A stretch of DNA of 64,000 nucleotides from Dyadobacter bucti (lineage in GTDB: Bacteria; Bacteroidota; Bacteroidia; Cytophagales; Spirosomataceae): positions 310,001-374,000 of the forward strand of contig NZ_SWFP01000005.1 in NCBI RefSeq assembly GCF_005869225.1, read 5' to 3'. The notes below the pieces were generated by a model that saw only the letters and a program-made list of their open reading frames with translations, did no database searches and was not told the DNA's origin. Shown here one piece after another: positions 42,792-51,312 of this stretch. A program made the position numbers and the translations under genes. Every line of letters begins with the position of its first letter. Positions within the stretch are counted from its first letter, which is position 1.

Positions 42792-43127
42792 CTACGCATG
42801 ACTTCCATTCGTTCTGCTGACCTCCTCAATTTTGAATGCGACGATTTCTACGACCTTGACAGTCTGATCTTCTTTATTCTGGTATTGACGATAGTTGAGC
42901 TTGCCTTCGACAGAAACCATTTTCCCCTTTTCCAGCAACACTTCGCACCGTTGCGCCAGCTGTCCCCAGGCAACAATGGAGTGCCACGCGGTACTTTTTA
43001 CTTCTTCATTTTTCTTGTTGGTGTAAGTTTCGTTTGTAGCCAGTGAAAAAGTGGCCATGATCCCTCCCTCAAATTCTTTCACGCTAATTTCTTTGCCTAC
43101 GTTTCCAATCAATTTAACTGAGTTCAT
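42792..43127 (-). CDS. ssb: single-stranded DNA-binding protein, short form
   Basis: A 111-residue OB-fold SSB. It begins MNSVKLIGNVGKEI, has the conserved WHSIVAWGQLAQ and a KGKMVSVEGKLNYRQY segment. It ends at ...SRTNGSHA right after the OB fold. The glycine/proline-rich linker and the acidic C-terminal tip (DDDLPF-like), which recruit partner proteins in housekeeping SSBs, are absent. It is therefore probably an accessory or mobile-element SSB rather than the main one. It lies beside the small accessory-looking ORFs downstream. A near-consensus -7 box (CACCTTTG) is found about 60 bases upstream. Confidence 0.9.
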   Translation of the reverse strand: MNSVKLIGNVGKEISVKEFEGGIMATFSLATNETYTNKKNEEVKSTAWHSIVAWGQLAQRCEVLLEKGKMVSVEGKLNYRQYQNKEDQTVKVVEIVAFKIEEVSRTNGSHA

Positions 43128-43370
43128 CTTTGTAACTGTTTAGTTGTGAATGAATATTTTTGTTTTGAATGGCGGCTGCTAACCGACATTGCAAAGGTGT
43201 ACGAATCGAAAAGAATGACTCGGTTTTTAAATGATTATAGTCGGGTAGAAGCGTTTGCAAATGGATAAATGTTTTTTCGGGAGCTACTAATGAAATTTAT
43301 TATATTGCGCCAGAAGTATATATACACACTGATTTGAGCCCGGAGACGGGTTCTGTAAACCAGCCTGAGA

Positions 43371-43727
43371 ATGAAGGATTGCCTGGAATGCGGGAAACCA
43401 CTGATGGGGCGAGTGGATAAAAAGTTCTGCTCGGATATGTGCCGGAACAGCTACAATAACCGGCTAAATTCAGATTCTTATAACGTTGTAAGAAACATGA
43501 ATAATCAACTCCGGAAAAACCGGAGAATCCTGGAAGAATTATGTCCGGAAGACAAATCAAAAACCACGAAAAGTAATCTGATTTTAAAAGGATTTGACTT
43601 TAATCTGATCACCAGCATCCGGCCTACACTGAAAGGAAGCATTTATCATTTTGTATATGATTACGGTTACCTGCAGCTGGAAAACGATTTATACCTGATC
43701 GTGAAAGACAAGCGATTAGAAAAATAG
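43371..43727 (+). CDS. small zinc-ribbon-type protein conserved in Bacteroidota
   Basis: A 118-residue protein with an N-terminal four-cysteine zinc motif: CxxC in CLECGKPL (4-11) and CxxxC in KFCSDMCRN (18-26). A basic helix follows (MNNQLRKNRRILEELCPEDK), then a beta-rich C-terminal part (GSIYHFVYDYGYLQLENDLY). I recall close relatives in many Bacteroidota annotated as hypothetical or DUF2116-like. Nucleic-acid binding is likely but unproven. It lies 45 bases before the aldo/keto reductase gene, which has its own -7 box. Confidence 0.8.
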   Translation: MKDCLECGKPLMGRVDKKFCSDMCRNSYNNRLNSDSYNVVRNMNNQLRKNRRILEELCPEDKSKTTKSNLILKGFDFNLITSIRPTLKGSIYHFVYDYGYLQLENDLYLIVKDKRLEK

Positions 43728-43741
43728 ACTAAAAATTAGGG

Positions 43742-43749
43742 TATTTTTG
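43742..43749 (+). promoter_or_regulatory. -7 promoter element (TATTTTTG) of the aldo/keto reductase
   Basis: An exact TAnnTTTG match 23 bases ahead of the ATG at 43773, giving a leader of about 18 nt. Confidence 0.5.
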
Positions 43750-43772
43750 CCCCGAATTCAAACAACCACCTG

Positions 43773-44648
43773 ATGAAAAAAGTAAGTCTTAGTGACTCTG
43801 GACCGAAAGTGTCGGAAGCTATTTATGGTTTCTGGAGATGGACAGATGAAGGCGCGCAAACAACCTCTCAAATTGAGAAAACAGTCAACCTATGTCTGGA
43901 GCTCGGCATAAATACGTTTGATCATGCCGACGTTTATGGTGATTTTAAGATTGAAGAGCATTTTGGCAAAATCATAAAAAATAAATCGTTTGAAAGGGAA
44001 GACATTGTATTGTTCAGTAAATGCGGCATCAGAAAGTCAGCGGATGGCTACCTTAAATACTTTGATACTTCAAGAGAACACATTATCAATAGTATTAATG
44101 GCTCGCTAAAAAGGTTGAGGACAGATTATCTGGATATTTTCCTGCTACATCAAAGTGACTTCCTCTCAGACCCCGAAGAAACGGCGGGCGCGCTCGCTGA
44201 AATTGTCACATCAGGGAAAGCAAAGCATATTGGTGTTGCCAATTTTACCGTTTTCCAGCATCAGCTGCTGGCCTCATATCTGCGTATCCCGATTGTGACT
44301 AACCACATTGAGCTTAACCTCATGAATACGAGCGCCATTGAGGATGGACGTATCGATTTTATCAAACAGAGTTTCAGCAAACCTCTTGCCTGGGCTCCGC
44401 TGGCCGGGGGGAAAATCCTGAATGGAACGGATGAAAAAATAGTAAGGCTGAGGGCAAAACTGGAAGAAGTCGGAAAGAAATATGACGCTAATATCGAGCA
44501 GACTGCCGTGGCGTGGTTGATGAAATTAGGTACGCTGCCCATTATCGGATCTCTTTCTGAGAGCAGGATCAGGAATGCTGCAAGTGCTTCAGATATTAAA
44601 CTGAGTCGCGAGGACTGGTATGAGATTTATCAGGTAACCGGGAAATGA
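43773..44648 (+). CDS. aldo/keto reductase (YdhF-like)
   Basis: A 291-residue NADPH-dependent oxidoreductase with an (alpha/beta)8 barrel. The catalytic tetrad is visible: Asp and Tyr in FDHADVYG (about 50-57), Lys in LFSKCGI (about 85-91) and His in FLLHQSD (about 126-132). The coenzyme-binding segment near the C-terminus is PIIGSLSESRIRNAA. The pattern fits the YdhF group. The substrate is unknown and could be any small carbonyl. It is convergent with the SAM-hydrolase-like gene (22 bases between stops). Confidence 0.93.
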   Translation: MKKVSLSDSGPKVSEAIYGFWRWTDEGAQTTSQIEKTVNLCLELGINTFDHADVYGDFKIEEHFGKIIKNKSFEREDIVLFSKCGIRKSADGYLKYFDTSREHIINSINGSLKRLRTDYLDIFLLHQSDFLSDPEETAGALAEIVTSGKAKHIGVANFTVFQHQLLASYLRIPIVTNHIELNLMNTSAIEDGRIDFIKQSFSKPLAWAPLAGGKILNGTDEKIVRLRAKLEEVGKKYDANIEQTAVAWLMKLGTLPIIGSLSESRIRNAASASDIKLSREDWYEIYQVTGK

Positions 44649-44670
44649 AAGTTTTTTGGCAGGAAATCAG

Positions 44671-45606
44671 TTATTTAGATAACACAATACTCCACTGATT
44701 GCCGCTGTAAACACTATATTTCTCCGAGAAATTGCCCATATTGATACCCAGGGAAAAGTGTAGGAGGCTGTTGAAATAACCCACGTTTTCACCCTCCTGC
44801 ACTTCACCGAATGTGTTCACGTAGCGAACAGTTCCTTCATATATTTTTTCGTTGTTCCTGAGGATCCTGACTTTTAGATTGTCGCCAATATTGACATTCA
44901 ATTGGTTGAAAATCTTTTTGTCAATATTAGTCCATACATTTCCATATTGGATATCCAGAATGGGGATAGCTCCTGTTACTTCATTTTTATCAAAAGATGC
45001 TTTCTGGTAAGGGATGGTTACCACCTGATTTGGCAATTTGGGGCCTACCTCCGCCAATGTTATTACTTTTGCTGCAAGGCGTGCGGCCGTAAACGCATAT
45101 ACATCGCGTCCGTGGAAGGTATACGATTCGCCAGAATTTTTACGACGGTTCTCAGCCTCATTAATTTCCCGTACTTCCTGAATACCCAATTGTTCCGCTA
45201 TCAATGTAAGCGTTCCATTATCAGGTGTGACAAAATAATGCCCTGACTTGCTAAGCAAAACTACCGATTTGCGATCGGTTCCAACTCCCGGATCAACCAC
45301 TGAAACAAAAACGGTACCAATCGGCCAGTATGGTGCAGTCTGAACCAAACGGTAAGATGCTTCCCAGATATCGTAAGCAGGAATTTCGTGGGTTACATCA
45401 TATAGTTTTAATTGGGGCGAAACGCCCGAAGCCACACCTTTCATAGCTGATACCGCGCCATCCTTCAAACCGAAATCTGATTGAAATACAAGAATGTTAT
45501 TTTGGCCTGAGCAATGGAATGAAACAAGAAGCAGAAGAGAAAATAATTGCCTTCTGAATAAAAGTGAGGCAATTAGATCAGTAGATAAATGAAGAAATAT
45601 TCTCAT
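44671..45606 (-). CDS. exported SAM hydroxide adenosyltransferase / SAM hydrolase (DUF62 family)
   Basis: The family hydrolyses S-adenosylmethionine to adenosine and methionine, and relatives make fluorinated or chlorinated adenosine. The motifs are clear: QSDFGLKDGAV, VVDPGVGTDRKSV, VTPDNGTL in the N-terminal domain, and the beta-barrel C-terminal domain (LDIQYGNVWTNI, VRYVNTFGEV). From the ATG at 45606 there are 311 residues. They include a signal-peptide-like start (LFRRQLFSLLLLVSFHCSGQ). The frame opens earlier at GTG 45678 and ATG 45672, but a -7 box at 45639-45646 lies between, favouring 45606. Export of this normally cytoplasmic family is odd because SAM is not expected outside the cytoplasm. 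Confidence 0.88.
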   Translation of the reverse strand: MRIFLHLSTDLIASLLFRRQLFSLLLLVSFHCSGQNNILVFQSDFGLKDGAVSAMKGVASGVSPQLKLYDVTHEIPAYDIWEASYRLVQTAPYWPIGTVFVSVVDPGVGTDRKSVVLLSKSGHYFVTPDNGTLTLIAEQLGIQEVREINEAENRRKNSGESYTFHGRDVYAFTAARLAAKVITLAEVGPKLPNQVVTIPYQKASFDKNEVTGAIPILDIQYGNVWTNIDKKIFNQLNVNIGDNLKVRILRNNEKIYEGTVRYVNTFGEVQEGENVGYFNSLLHFSLGINMGNFSEKYSVYSGNQWSIVLSK

Positions 45607-45638
45607 AAAATTGACAGATTTTTGGCGACTGTTATTCC

Positions 45639-45646
45639 CAAAGTTA
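45639..45646 (-). promoter_or_regulatory. -7 promoter element (TAACTTTG) of the SAM-hydrolase-like gene
   Basis: An exact TAnnTTTG match on the minus strand, 33 bases ahead of the ATG at 45606. It lies downstream of the alternative upstream start codons. Confidence 0.55.
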
Positions 45647-45765
45647 AAAAGGAGATGTTCCCGTTTGGTCATTGGCACCGAACTAATTTAATAGATTTAT
45701 CCTTCGGTTGATTTTGTAAACTAATGGTCGCTTACTCTACTATATTCAATTTTTAAGCTAACCCT

Positions 45766-46485
45766 ATGCTGATTGTTGCCATTATATTATCGCTGATTTT
45801 TGGATCGCTTGGCTTTGTTGTTACTATCAATAATGCGAAGTATCTGCTTTCGGGCTACAATACGATGTCAGAGGCGGACCGGGCAAAAATGGATATTGCC
45901 GGCTATCTGAGGTTTTTTAAGCGGTTTCATATTTTTCTCTCAGTCACGCTTTTAGCGGGCGTTTTGCTTCTTTACCTTTTTAACCACAACTGGGCCAGCA
46001 GCTACATGGTATTGTATCCTCTGCTCGCGTATGCTTATCTGCTTGCAAAAGGGAATACATTTTACAGGGGAACAAGTGGTCAGAAGTCGGGGACTTACAT
46101 CGGTATCGCAATTTTGCTTGTTGTGATCATTGCAGTGGGTTCGGGTATGTTTACCAGCCTTAAGAACAGTGAAATTGTTGTCACGGAAAGCCAGCTTGAA
46201 ATACGGGGCGCTTATGGTATCAAAATTCCGAAAGCTGATCTGACAAATGTGTCTGTTGTGAAACAATTGCCCGCTATCTCAATAAAAACCAACGGTTTCG
46301 CAGCGGGGGACTATGCTAAGGGAAGTTTCCGTACGACAGAGGGGAGAAAGGTGAAACTTTTTGTGAATAAAGAGGCGCCCCCGTTTTTATTACTGAATAC
46401 CCGAGAAGATGAGATTTATTACAGCTCAGACGAGGTCTCTTCAAACGATCTTTATAAAAAAATAAAAAAATGGCAGAAAGAATAA
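45766..46485 (+). CDS. membrane protein with DUF3784 N-terminus and PH-like C-terminal domain
   Basis: A 239-residue inner-membrane protein. The first ~45 residues match the DUF3784 pattern, with TM1 then SGYNTMSEADRAKMDIAGYL. Helices follow at about 57-72 and 75-90, then a fourth helix at 111-128 (YIGIAILLVVIIAVGSG). The C-terminal half (about 130-239) is beta-rich (LKNSEIVVTESQLEIRGAYG, IPKADLTNVSV) and looks like a bacterial PH-type domain facing the cytoplasm or periplasm. The function is unknown. It is divergent from the SAM-hydrolase-like gene and convergent with uxaB. Confidence 0.78.
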   Translation: MLIVAIILSLIFGSLGFVVTINNAKYLLSGYNTMSEADRAKMDIAGYLRFFKRFHIFLSVTLLAGVLLLYLFNHNWASSYMVLYPLLAYAYLLAKGNTFYRGTSGQKSGTYIGIAILLVVIIAVGSGMFTSLKNSEIVVTESQLEIRGAYGIKIPKADLTNVSVVKQLPAISIKTNGFAAGDYAKGSFRTTEGRKVKLFVNKEAPPFLLLNTREDEIYYSSDEVSSNDLYKKIKKWQKE

Positions 46486-46508
46486 CCTTCCTGCCTTGAC
46501 TTAATAGT

Positions 46509-47987
46509 TTATTTTACAATGAGTTGCTCGGTCATGTGCTCCTTTACGGTGTCTGCGAAGCCTGGTAACAAGGTCAGATCAGCATCCCAAAGCGAAACAT
46601 CACTCAATACTTCCTGCGCCAGATCAAGAGGGGACGATGCATTCTTCCATTTTTCGTCAAAGTAGGCTGCCGAGTCGCAACGGATCGGATACATTTCTCC
46701 GTTCCGATCACCGAAAAAGCTGTTTTCCCGATGTAAAACCGGTTTCATAAATAACAGAAAGGCCGCAAAGCCTTTTGCAAAAAGCACCGGTACGGTATCT
46801 GAGTTTTTATAATGATTTAGCAAAGTTGGGATGTTGCGCATCTTCATCTTAGCGGTGTACTGAACTGTAATATCAATCAACTGGTGACGGATAAAAGGGT
46901 TTCGGAAGCGGTCCAGGACCTGGTTCCCAAATTCTTGTGCGCGTGATTCATCAACTGCATAGGGGATAGCATGAGCCAGTTCTTTCAACATGACATCTGC
47001 AATGAATGCCGCGGTCTCTGCATTTTCCATGCTTTCGCGGACAGTGTTAAGCCCTTGCAGAAAACACAGACCTGAGGCAAGCGTATGCGTACCGTTTAGC
47101 AAACGAAGCTTCAATTCACGGAAAAGATCTATGTTTGGCTCTATGATAACTCCGTTGTCGGCTTCTGCAAATGTTAAAACAGAACGTACATGCGAATCCC
47201 CTTCAATTGCCCATAGCCGGTACACCTCCGAAACGATCATCAGATCATCTTTGAAGCCCTGTCTTGCAGATATTTCAGCAATGGTGTCAGCGTCCGGTTT
47301 GCCCGGAACGATCCGGTCTACCAGCGAACTGCAGAAATGGTTATTTTCTTCAAGCCATTTTAGAAACGCATCTTCCGGAGCGTGACGACGGGCCTGTTCC
47401 AACACAATGGCGCGGAGTTTGGGGCCATTTCCAACAATAAGCTCGGTAGGTACGATAACCATTCCTGATTCCGGAGAACCACCGAATGTTTTGAAACGCT
47501 CGTATAAATAGGCGGTTAGCTTGCCTGGAAACGACGCAGGGGGAGATGCAAAGATATCGTCGTCTGTAAGCTGAATTCCCACCTCGGTTGTATTGGAAAT
47601 AACAATTCTGATTTCAGGATCATGGGCGCATTTCAGGATTTCTGCCCAGTGTGTGTTTGCTGAAAGTGTGCGGCTGATGGCCGTGTTGATGACGGTCTCG
47701 TCGATTTGTCTGCCATTTTCAATACCTCGGATACTGTGAGAGAAGATATTTTTTTGTTCTGCAAAAGCGTCAGTTCCGCCGTTGCCGGTTGATTTCACTA
47801 CAACAATCCTTCCATTGAACTGCCCTTGCTGGTTCGCTTTGTTCACAAAATAATCGGGTAGCCCGCGCAGCAGCACACCTGTCCCAAACTGAATGATTTT
47901 TTCCGGCAGGGCAAGAAGTGTGTTGTGATTTGGTAAAATTCCGGGTTGTTGGTCTAGTAGGTCGGGTGAAAGGCGCTGTGATGACAT
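46509..47987 (-). CDS. uxaB: tagaturonate reductase (altronate oxidoreductase)
   Basis: This enzyme reduces D-tagaturonate to D-altronate with NADH in the galacturonate branch. It belongs to the mannitol-dehydrogenase family and has 492 residues, as expected. The Rossmann opening is IIQFGTGVLLRGLPDYFVN (about 31-49) and the catalytic Lys-containing helix region is LRELKLRLLNGTHTLASG. The FGTGVLLRG start and the length point to UxaB rather than UxuB. It is detached from the uxuA-uxaC cluster 22 kb away. Altronate dehydratase (UxaA), needed next, is not in the window. Confidence 0.92.
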   Translation of the reverse strand: MSSQRLSPDLLDQQPGILPNHNTLLALPEKIIQFGTGVLLRGLPDYFVNKANQQGQFNGRIVVVKSTGNGGTDAFAEQKNIFSHSIRGIENGRQIDETVINTAISRTLSANTHWAEILKCAHDPEIRIVISNTTEVGIQLTDDDIFASPPASFPGKLTAYLYERFKTFGGSPESGMVIVPTELIVGNGPKLRAIVLEQARRHAPEDAFLKWLEENNHFCSSLVDRIVPGKPDADTIAEISARQGFKDDLMIVSEVYRLWAIEGDSHVRSVLTFAEADNGVIIEPNIDLFRELKLRLLNGTHTLASGLCFLQGLNTVRESMENAETAAFIADVMLKELAHAIPYAVDESRAQEFGNQVLDRFRNPFIRHQLIDITVQYTAKMKMRNIPTLLNHYKNSDTVPVLFAKGFAAFLLFMKPVLHRENSFFGDRNGEMYPIRCDSAAYFDEKWKNASSPLDLAQEVLSDVSLWDADLTLLPGFADTVKEHMTEQLIVK

Positions 47988-48033
47988 TTCGATAATAATT
48001 GTATGTTCAGGAATACTGACGGTATTTTAAAAC

Positions 48034-48086
48034 AAAAACCCTTAACAAAAAAGACGCAATTAAGCGCCTCTGTTGTAAAGGGTTTT
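48034..48086 (-). terminator. compound terminator of lon
   Basis: Outer arms 48034-48048 and 48072-48086 pair with one mismatch. An inner hairpin (AGAGGCGC with GCGTCT on the minus strand) runs directly into TTTTTT in the minus direction, about 40 bases after the lon stop. Confidence 0.8.
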
Positions 48087-48111
48087 TAAAATGCCTTCTA
48101 TATAAATTAAA

Positions 48112-50634
48112 CTATGCGGTCAGTGTAGCATAGCCGCTCTCGGCTTTTTCTCTCTTTTCTTCCGGGAAAATAAATGTGGTGGCGTTCTTAACCTTTTCGG
48201 GAAGAAGGGCGATTTCCAACACTTCATCAATTTGATCTACATAATGGAAAGCAAGATCCTTGATGTAATTGGCCGGTACTTCCTCCACATCCTTACGGTT
48301 TTTGACACAAAGTATAATCTCTTTTACACCCGCGCGCCGCGCAGCAAGTATCTTTTCCTTTACACCGCCAACAGGCAATACTTTACCTCTTAAAGTGATT
48401 TCCCCGGTCATCGCGATAAACGGTTTCACACGTCTTTGGGTAAATATCGAAGCCATGGAAGTAACCATTGTGACACCGGCAGACGGGCCGTCTTTCGGAA
48501 CAGCGCCGGCAGGAACATGGACATGCAGGTCATAATGATTGAATATCCTGTAATCAATTCCCATGCGGTCGGCGTTGGCTTTCAGATAAGACAATGCTGC
48601 CACCGCAGATTCTTTCATTACATCACCTAATTGGCCCGACAGGGTGAGGTTTCCTTTTCCCCGGCTGAGGCTGGTTTCAATAAAAAGAATTTCACCGCCC
48701 ACCGAAGTCCATGCGAGTCCGGTAACCACGCCTGCAAAGTCATTGTCCTGATAAAGGTCCTTATCAAAAATCTCAGCACCCAGATATTTTTCAACCTGAT
48801 CCGACTTGATGGTTTTCGGATAGTCAACCTCCATAGCCACAGACTTGGCTATTTTACGGATGACCGTGCCAATTTTTTGTTCAAGATTTCTCACACCCGA
48901 CTCCCGAGTGTAACCTTCAATGATACGCACAAGTGCAGCATCATCAACTTTTATATCGGTTGATTTTAATCCGTGGTCTTTTCGCTGCTTGGGAACGAGG
49001 TAGCGTTTGGCAATCTGAAGTTTTTCTTCAATGGTATATCCCGTCATTTCGATGATCTCCATCCGGTCGCGCAATGCAGGGTGGATTGTGTCCAGTGCAT
49101 TAGCTGTGGCTACAAACAAAACTTTGGAAAGATCATACTCTACTTCAAGGTAATTGTCTGTAAAAGAAGAGTTTTGTTCGGGGTCGAGCACTTCCAGAAG
49201 TGCCGAAGAAGGATCCCCGCGGTAGTCGGAGCTCACCTTATCAATTTCATCCAGAATAAAAACCGGATTTGCTGAACCGGCTTTTTTAATGTTCTGGATG
49301 ATTTTTCCAGGCATTGCACCGATGTACGTTTTCCTGTGTCCACGGATTTCTGCTTCATCATGCACGCCACCCAGCGCCATTCTGATGTATTCCCGGTTTA
49401 AGGCCTTTGATATCGATTTTCCAAGAGATGTTTTACCAACTCCGGGAGGGCCGTACAGGCAAAGAATAGGTGCTTTGAGATTGCCTTTCAGTTTCAGAAC
49501 TGCCAGATATTCAATAATCCTTTCCTTCACTTTTTCAAGGCCAAAGTGATCAGCATCAAGCACTTTCTGCGCTCTAACCAAATCAAAGTTGTCCTTGGTA
49601 TACTGGCCCCAGGGCAGATCAACCAGCGTTTCCAGGTAATTCATGGTTACCGGATATTCCGGAGCCATAGGATTGATACGCTGCAGCTTGTTAATTTCCT
49701 TATCAAAATGATTGCGAACCGTATCAGACCATTTTTTCTGACTGGCTTTCAAACGGATATCGTCCAGGTCTCGTTCAGGGCTGTCCATTCCGAGCTCGTC
49801 ATGTAAAACTTTGATCTGCTGACGAAGGAAATAATCGCGTTGCTGCTGGTCAATATCCGAGCTTGCCTTGGTCTGGATTTCCCGTTTCAGTTCAAGCATT
49901 TCAATTTCCCGCATCATGTACTGAAGCAAAAGCGTAGCCTGCTTATGGCCATTTCTTTCTTCCAGTAATTTTTGCTTGTCAGCCACTTCCACATTGATAT
50001 TGGAAGACAGAAAATGGATCAGGAAAATCGGGCTTTCAATGTTGTCCAGCGCGATTCTTGCCTCCTGAGGAATCTCCGGATTCAGCCGCATGATCTTATG
50101 CGCGCCGTCCCGCAATGATTGCAGAAGGGCTTTTGATTCTTTTTTGTTCGGTCCCACAAATGAATCCTCAATAGCCCGCACTTCGGCAGTCAGATAAGGT
50201 TCTTCATTTACAATATTCTTAATTTCGAAACGCTGCCTTCCCTGAACGATAATAGTCACATTTCCATCAGGAAGCGTGATCATTTTCAGGATCTGTGCCA
50301 CTGTTCCGATATTGTATAAATCCTCTGCGGTAGGATCTTCCTTATTAGGAATAGCCTGAGTGACCGCTCCCAGAATACGCTGATTAATGTCCGAATTACG
50401 ATATATCTTCTTCACCAGCCTGATGGCCTTCTGTCTGACTACGGTTACGGGGATTACCATTCCTGGGAAAAGCACTGTTTGCCTGATCGGCAATATCGCA
50501 AGTTCATTAGGGAGTTCAAGAGGCTCATCGGAGCCGTCGGGGCCACCAAGAGGGACAATTTCAAGGCTATCCATATCCGAATCGGACATGAGAAGCCGAC
50601 TATACAAGTCAGAAGGTTCGAATTTCATAGGCAT
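48112..50634 (-). CDS. lon: ATP-dependent Lon protease
   Basis: This cytoplasmic AAA+ serine protease removes misfolded and regulatory proteins. It has 840 residues, standard for LonA. An N-terminal substrate domain (about 42-245, ELAILPIRQTVLFPGMVIP) is followed by a coiled coil and the AAA+ module with Walker A GPPGVGKTS and Walker B VFILDEIDK. The proteolytic domain has the Ser718/Lys761 dyad (Ser in PKDGPSAG, Lys in GGVKEK). Two starts are close (ATG 50634 and 50628). A 6-bp palindrome CTGTCA-ATA-TGACAG (50636-50650) sits directly before the start and may be a regulatory hairpin or operator. A strong terminator follows. Confidence 0.98.
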   Translation of the reverse strand: MPMKFEPSDLYSRLLMSDSDMDSLEIVPLGGPDGSDEPLELPNELAILPIRQTVLFPGMVIPVTVVRQKAIRLVKKIYRNSDINQRILGAVTQAIPNKEDPTAEDLYNIGTVAQILKMITLPDGNVTIIVQGRQRFEIKNIVNEEPYLTAEVRAIEDSFVGPNKKESKALLQSLRDGAHKIMRLNPEIPQEARIALDNIESPIFLIHFLSSNINVEVADKQKLLEERNGHKQATLLLQYMMREIEMLELKREIQTKASSDIDQQQRDYFLRQQIKVLHDELGMDSPERDLDDIRLKASQKKWSDTVRNHFDKEINKLQRINPMAPEYPVTMNYLETLVDLPWGQYTKDNFDLVRAQKVLDADHFGLEKVKERIIEYLAVLKLKGNLKAPILCLYGPPGVGKTSLGKSISKALNREYIRMALGGVHDEAEIRGHRKTYIGAMPGKIIQNIKKAGSANPVFILDEIDKVSSDYRGDPSSALLEVLDPEQNSSFTDNYLEVEYDLSKVLFVATANALDTIHPALRDRMEIIEMTGYTIEEKLQIAKRYLVPKQRKDHGLKSTDIKVDDAALVRIIEGYTRESGVRNLEQKIGTVIRKIAKSVAMEVDYPKTIKSDQVEKYLGAEIFDKDLYQDNDFAGVVTGLAWTSVGGEILFIETSLSRGKGNLTLSGQLGDVMKESAVAALSYLKANADRMGIDYRIFNHYDLHVHVPAGAVPKDGPSAGVTMVTSMASIFTQRRVKPFIAMTGEITLRGKVLPVGGVKEKILAARRAGVKEIILCVKNRKDVEEVPANYIKDLAFHYVDQIDEVLEIALLPEKVKNATTFIFPEEKREKAESGYATLTA

Positions 50635-50762
50635 TCTGTCAATATGACAGATAATCTTTTCCCAATATATAAATAATGACTCTCAAAAGAAAGGGAATAT
50701 AATAACAAAATAGCCATGCCACAAGCGACCGTGTCAGGCATTTCACTTTAAAACATCATATT

Positions 50763-51311
50763 TTAGAGGAAATGTACAGCCTGGCCTTTTTTAAATAGGA
50801 AAGTCCGTTTTTCTGCTGCGTATTTGACGTTTGTCATATTGACCTGATCCTCAAAAACGTCCATCAGCGTGCTATTCTGTAATATACAACCACTCAAAGT
50901 ACCTTGAAAAGGGATTTCAAGATAGACCCATGTAGCATCCTCTTCCTGTTCCTTACCGATGTATTTCCAGGCAACCGTTTTTTTCTGACTGTCTGTGAAG
51001 GCAAAGGATTTTTGGATGTATTGCTGCACAAACTTGTCGTTCTGATCGTCGTTTTTAATGGTAAACCGTTTGTTCCCATTGTTTTCGGACAATGCCCGTT
51101 CAAGGTCGTCAGTGAAAATTCGGAGACTTACTTCGAAGGATTTAAGTGCCGGATTGAATTGCATCTGCGTTACACTGACGTGGTATTCGTGCTTCGGTTT
51201 GAAGGAAAGGAAGGGCAGGGATAAAAGGAGGAAGGAGGAAAGGAGGATGGAAAAAGAATTTTTTCCCCCTCGTCCCTTTCCTCCTCTTCGTCCCTTTTCT
51301 CCCTTCCCCAT
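50763..51311 (-). CDS. exported DUF6702-type protein with purine-tract-encoded leader
   Basis: 182 residues from the ATG at 51311, which lies one base beyond the rseP stop (translational coupling). An in-frame start further upstream overlaps rseP and is unlikely. The N-terminal 18 residues are Gly/Lys/Arg only (MGKGEKGRRGGKGRGGKN) and are followed by a Ser/Leu/Phe hydrophobic core (SILLSSFLLLSLPFLSF), together a signal peptide. The mature part (HEYHVSVTQMQFNPALKSFE, then TDDLERAL, LEIPFQGTL) matches DUF6702, small exported beta-rich proteins of Bacteroidota with no known function. The leader is encoded by a polypurine tract changing to polypyrimidine. Confidence 0.8.
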   Translation of the reverse strand: MGKGEKGRRGGKGRGGKNSFSILLSSFLLLSLPFLSFKPKHEYHVSVTQMQFNPALKSFEVSLRIFTDDLERALSENNGNKRFTIKNDDQNDKFVQQYIQKSFAFTDSQKKTVAWKYIGKEQEEDATWVYLEIPFQGTLSGCILQNSTLMDVFEDQVNMTNVKYAAEKRTFLFKKGQAVHFL

Positions 51312-51312
51312 T

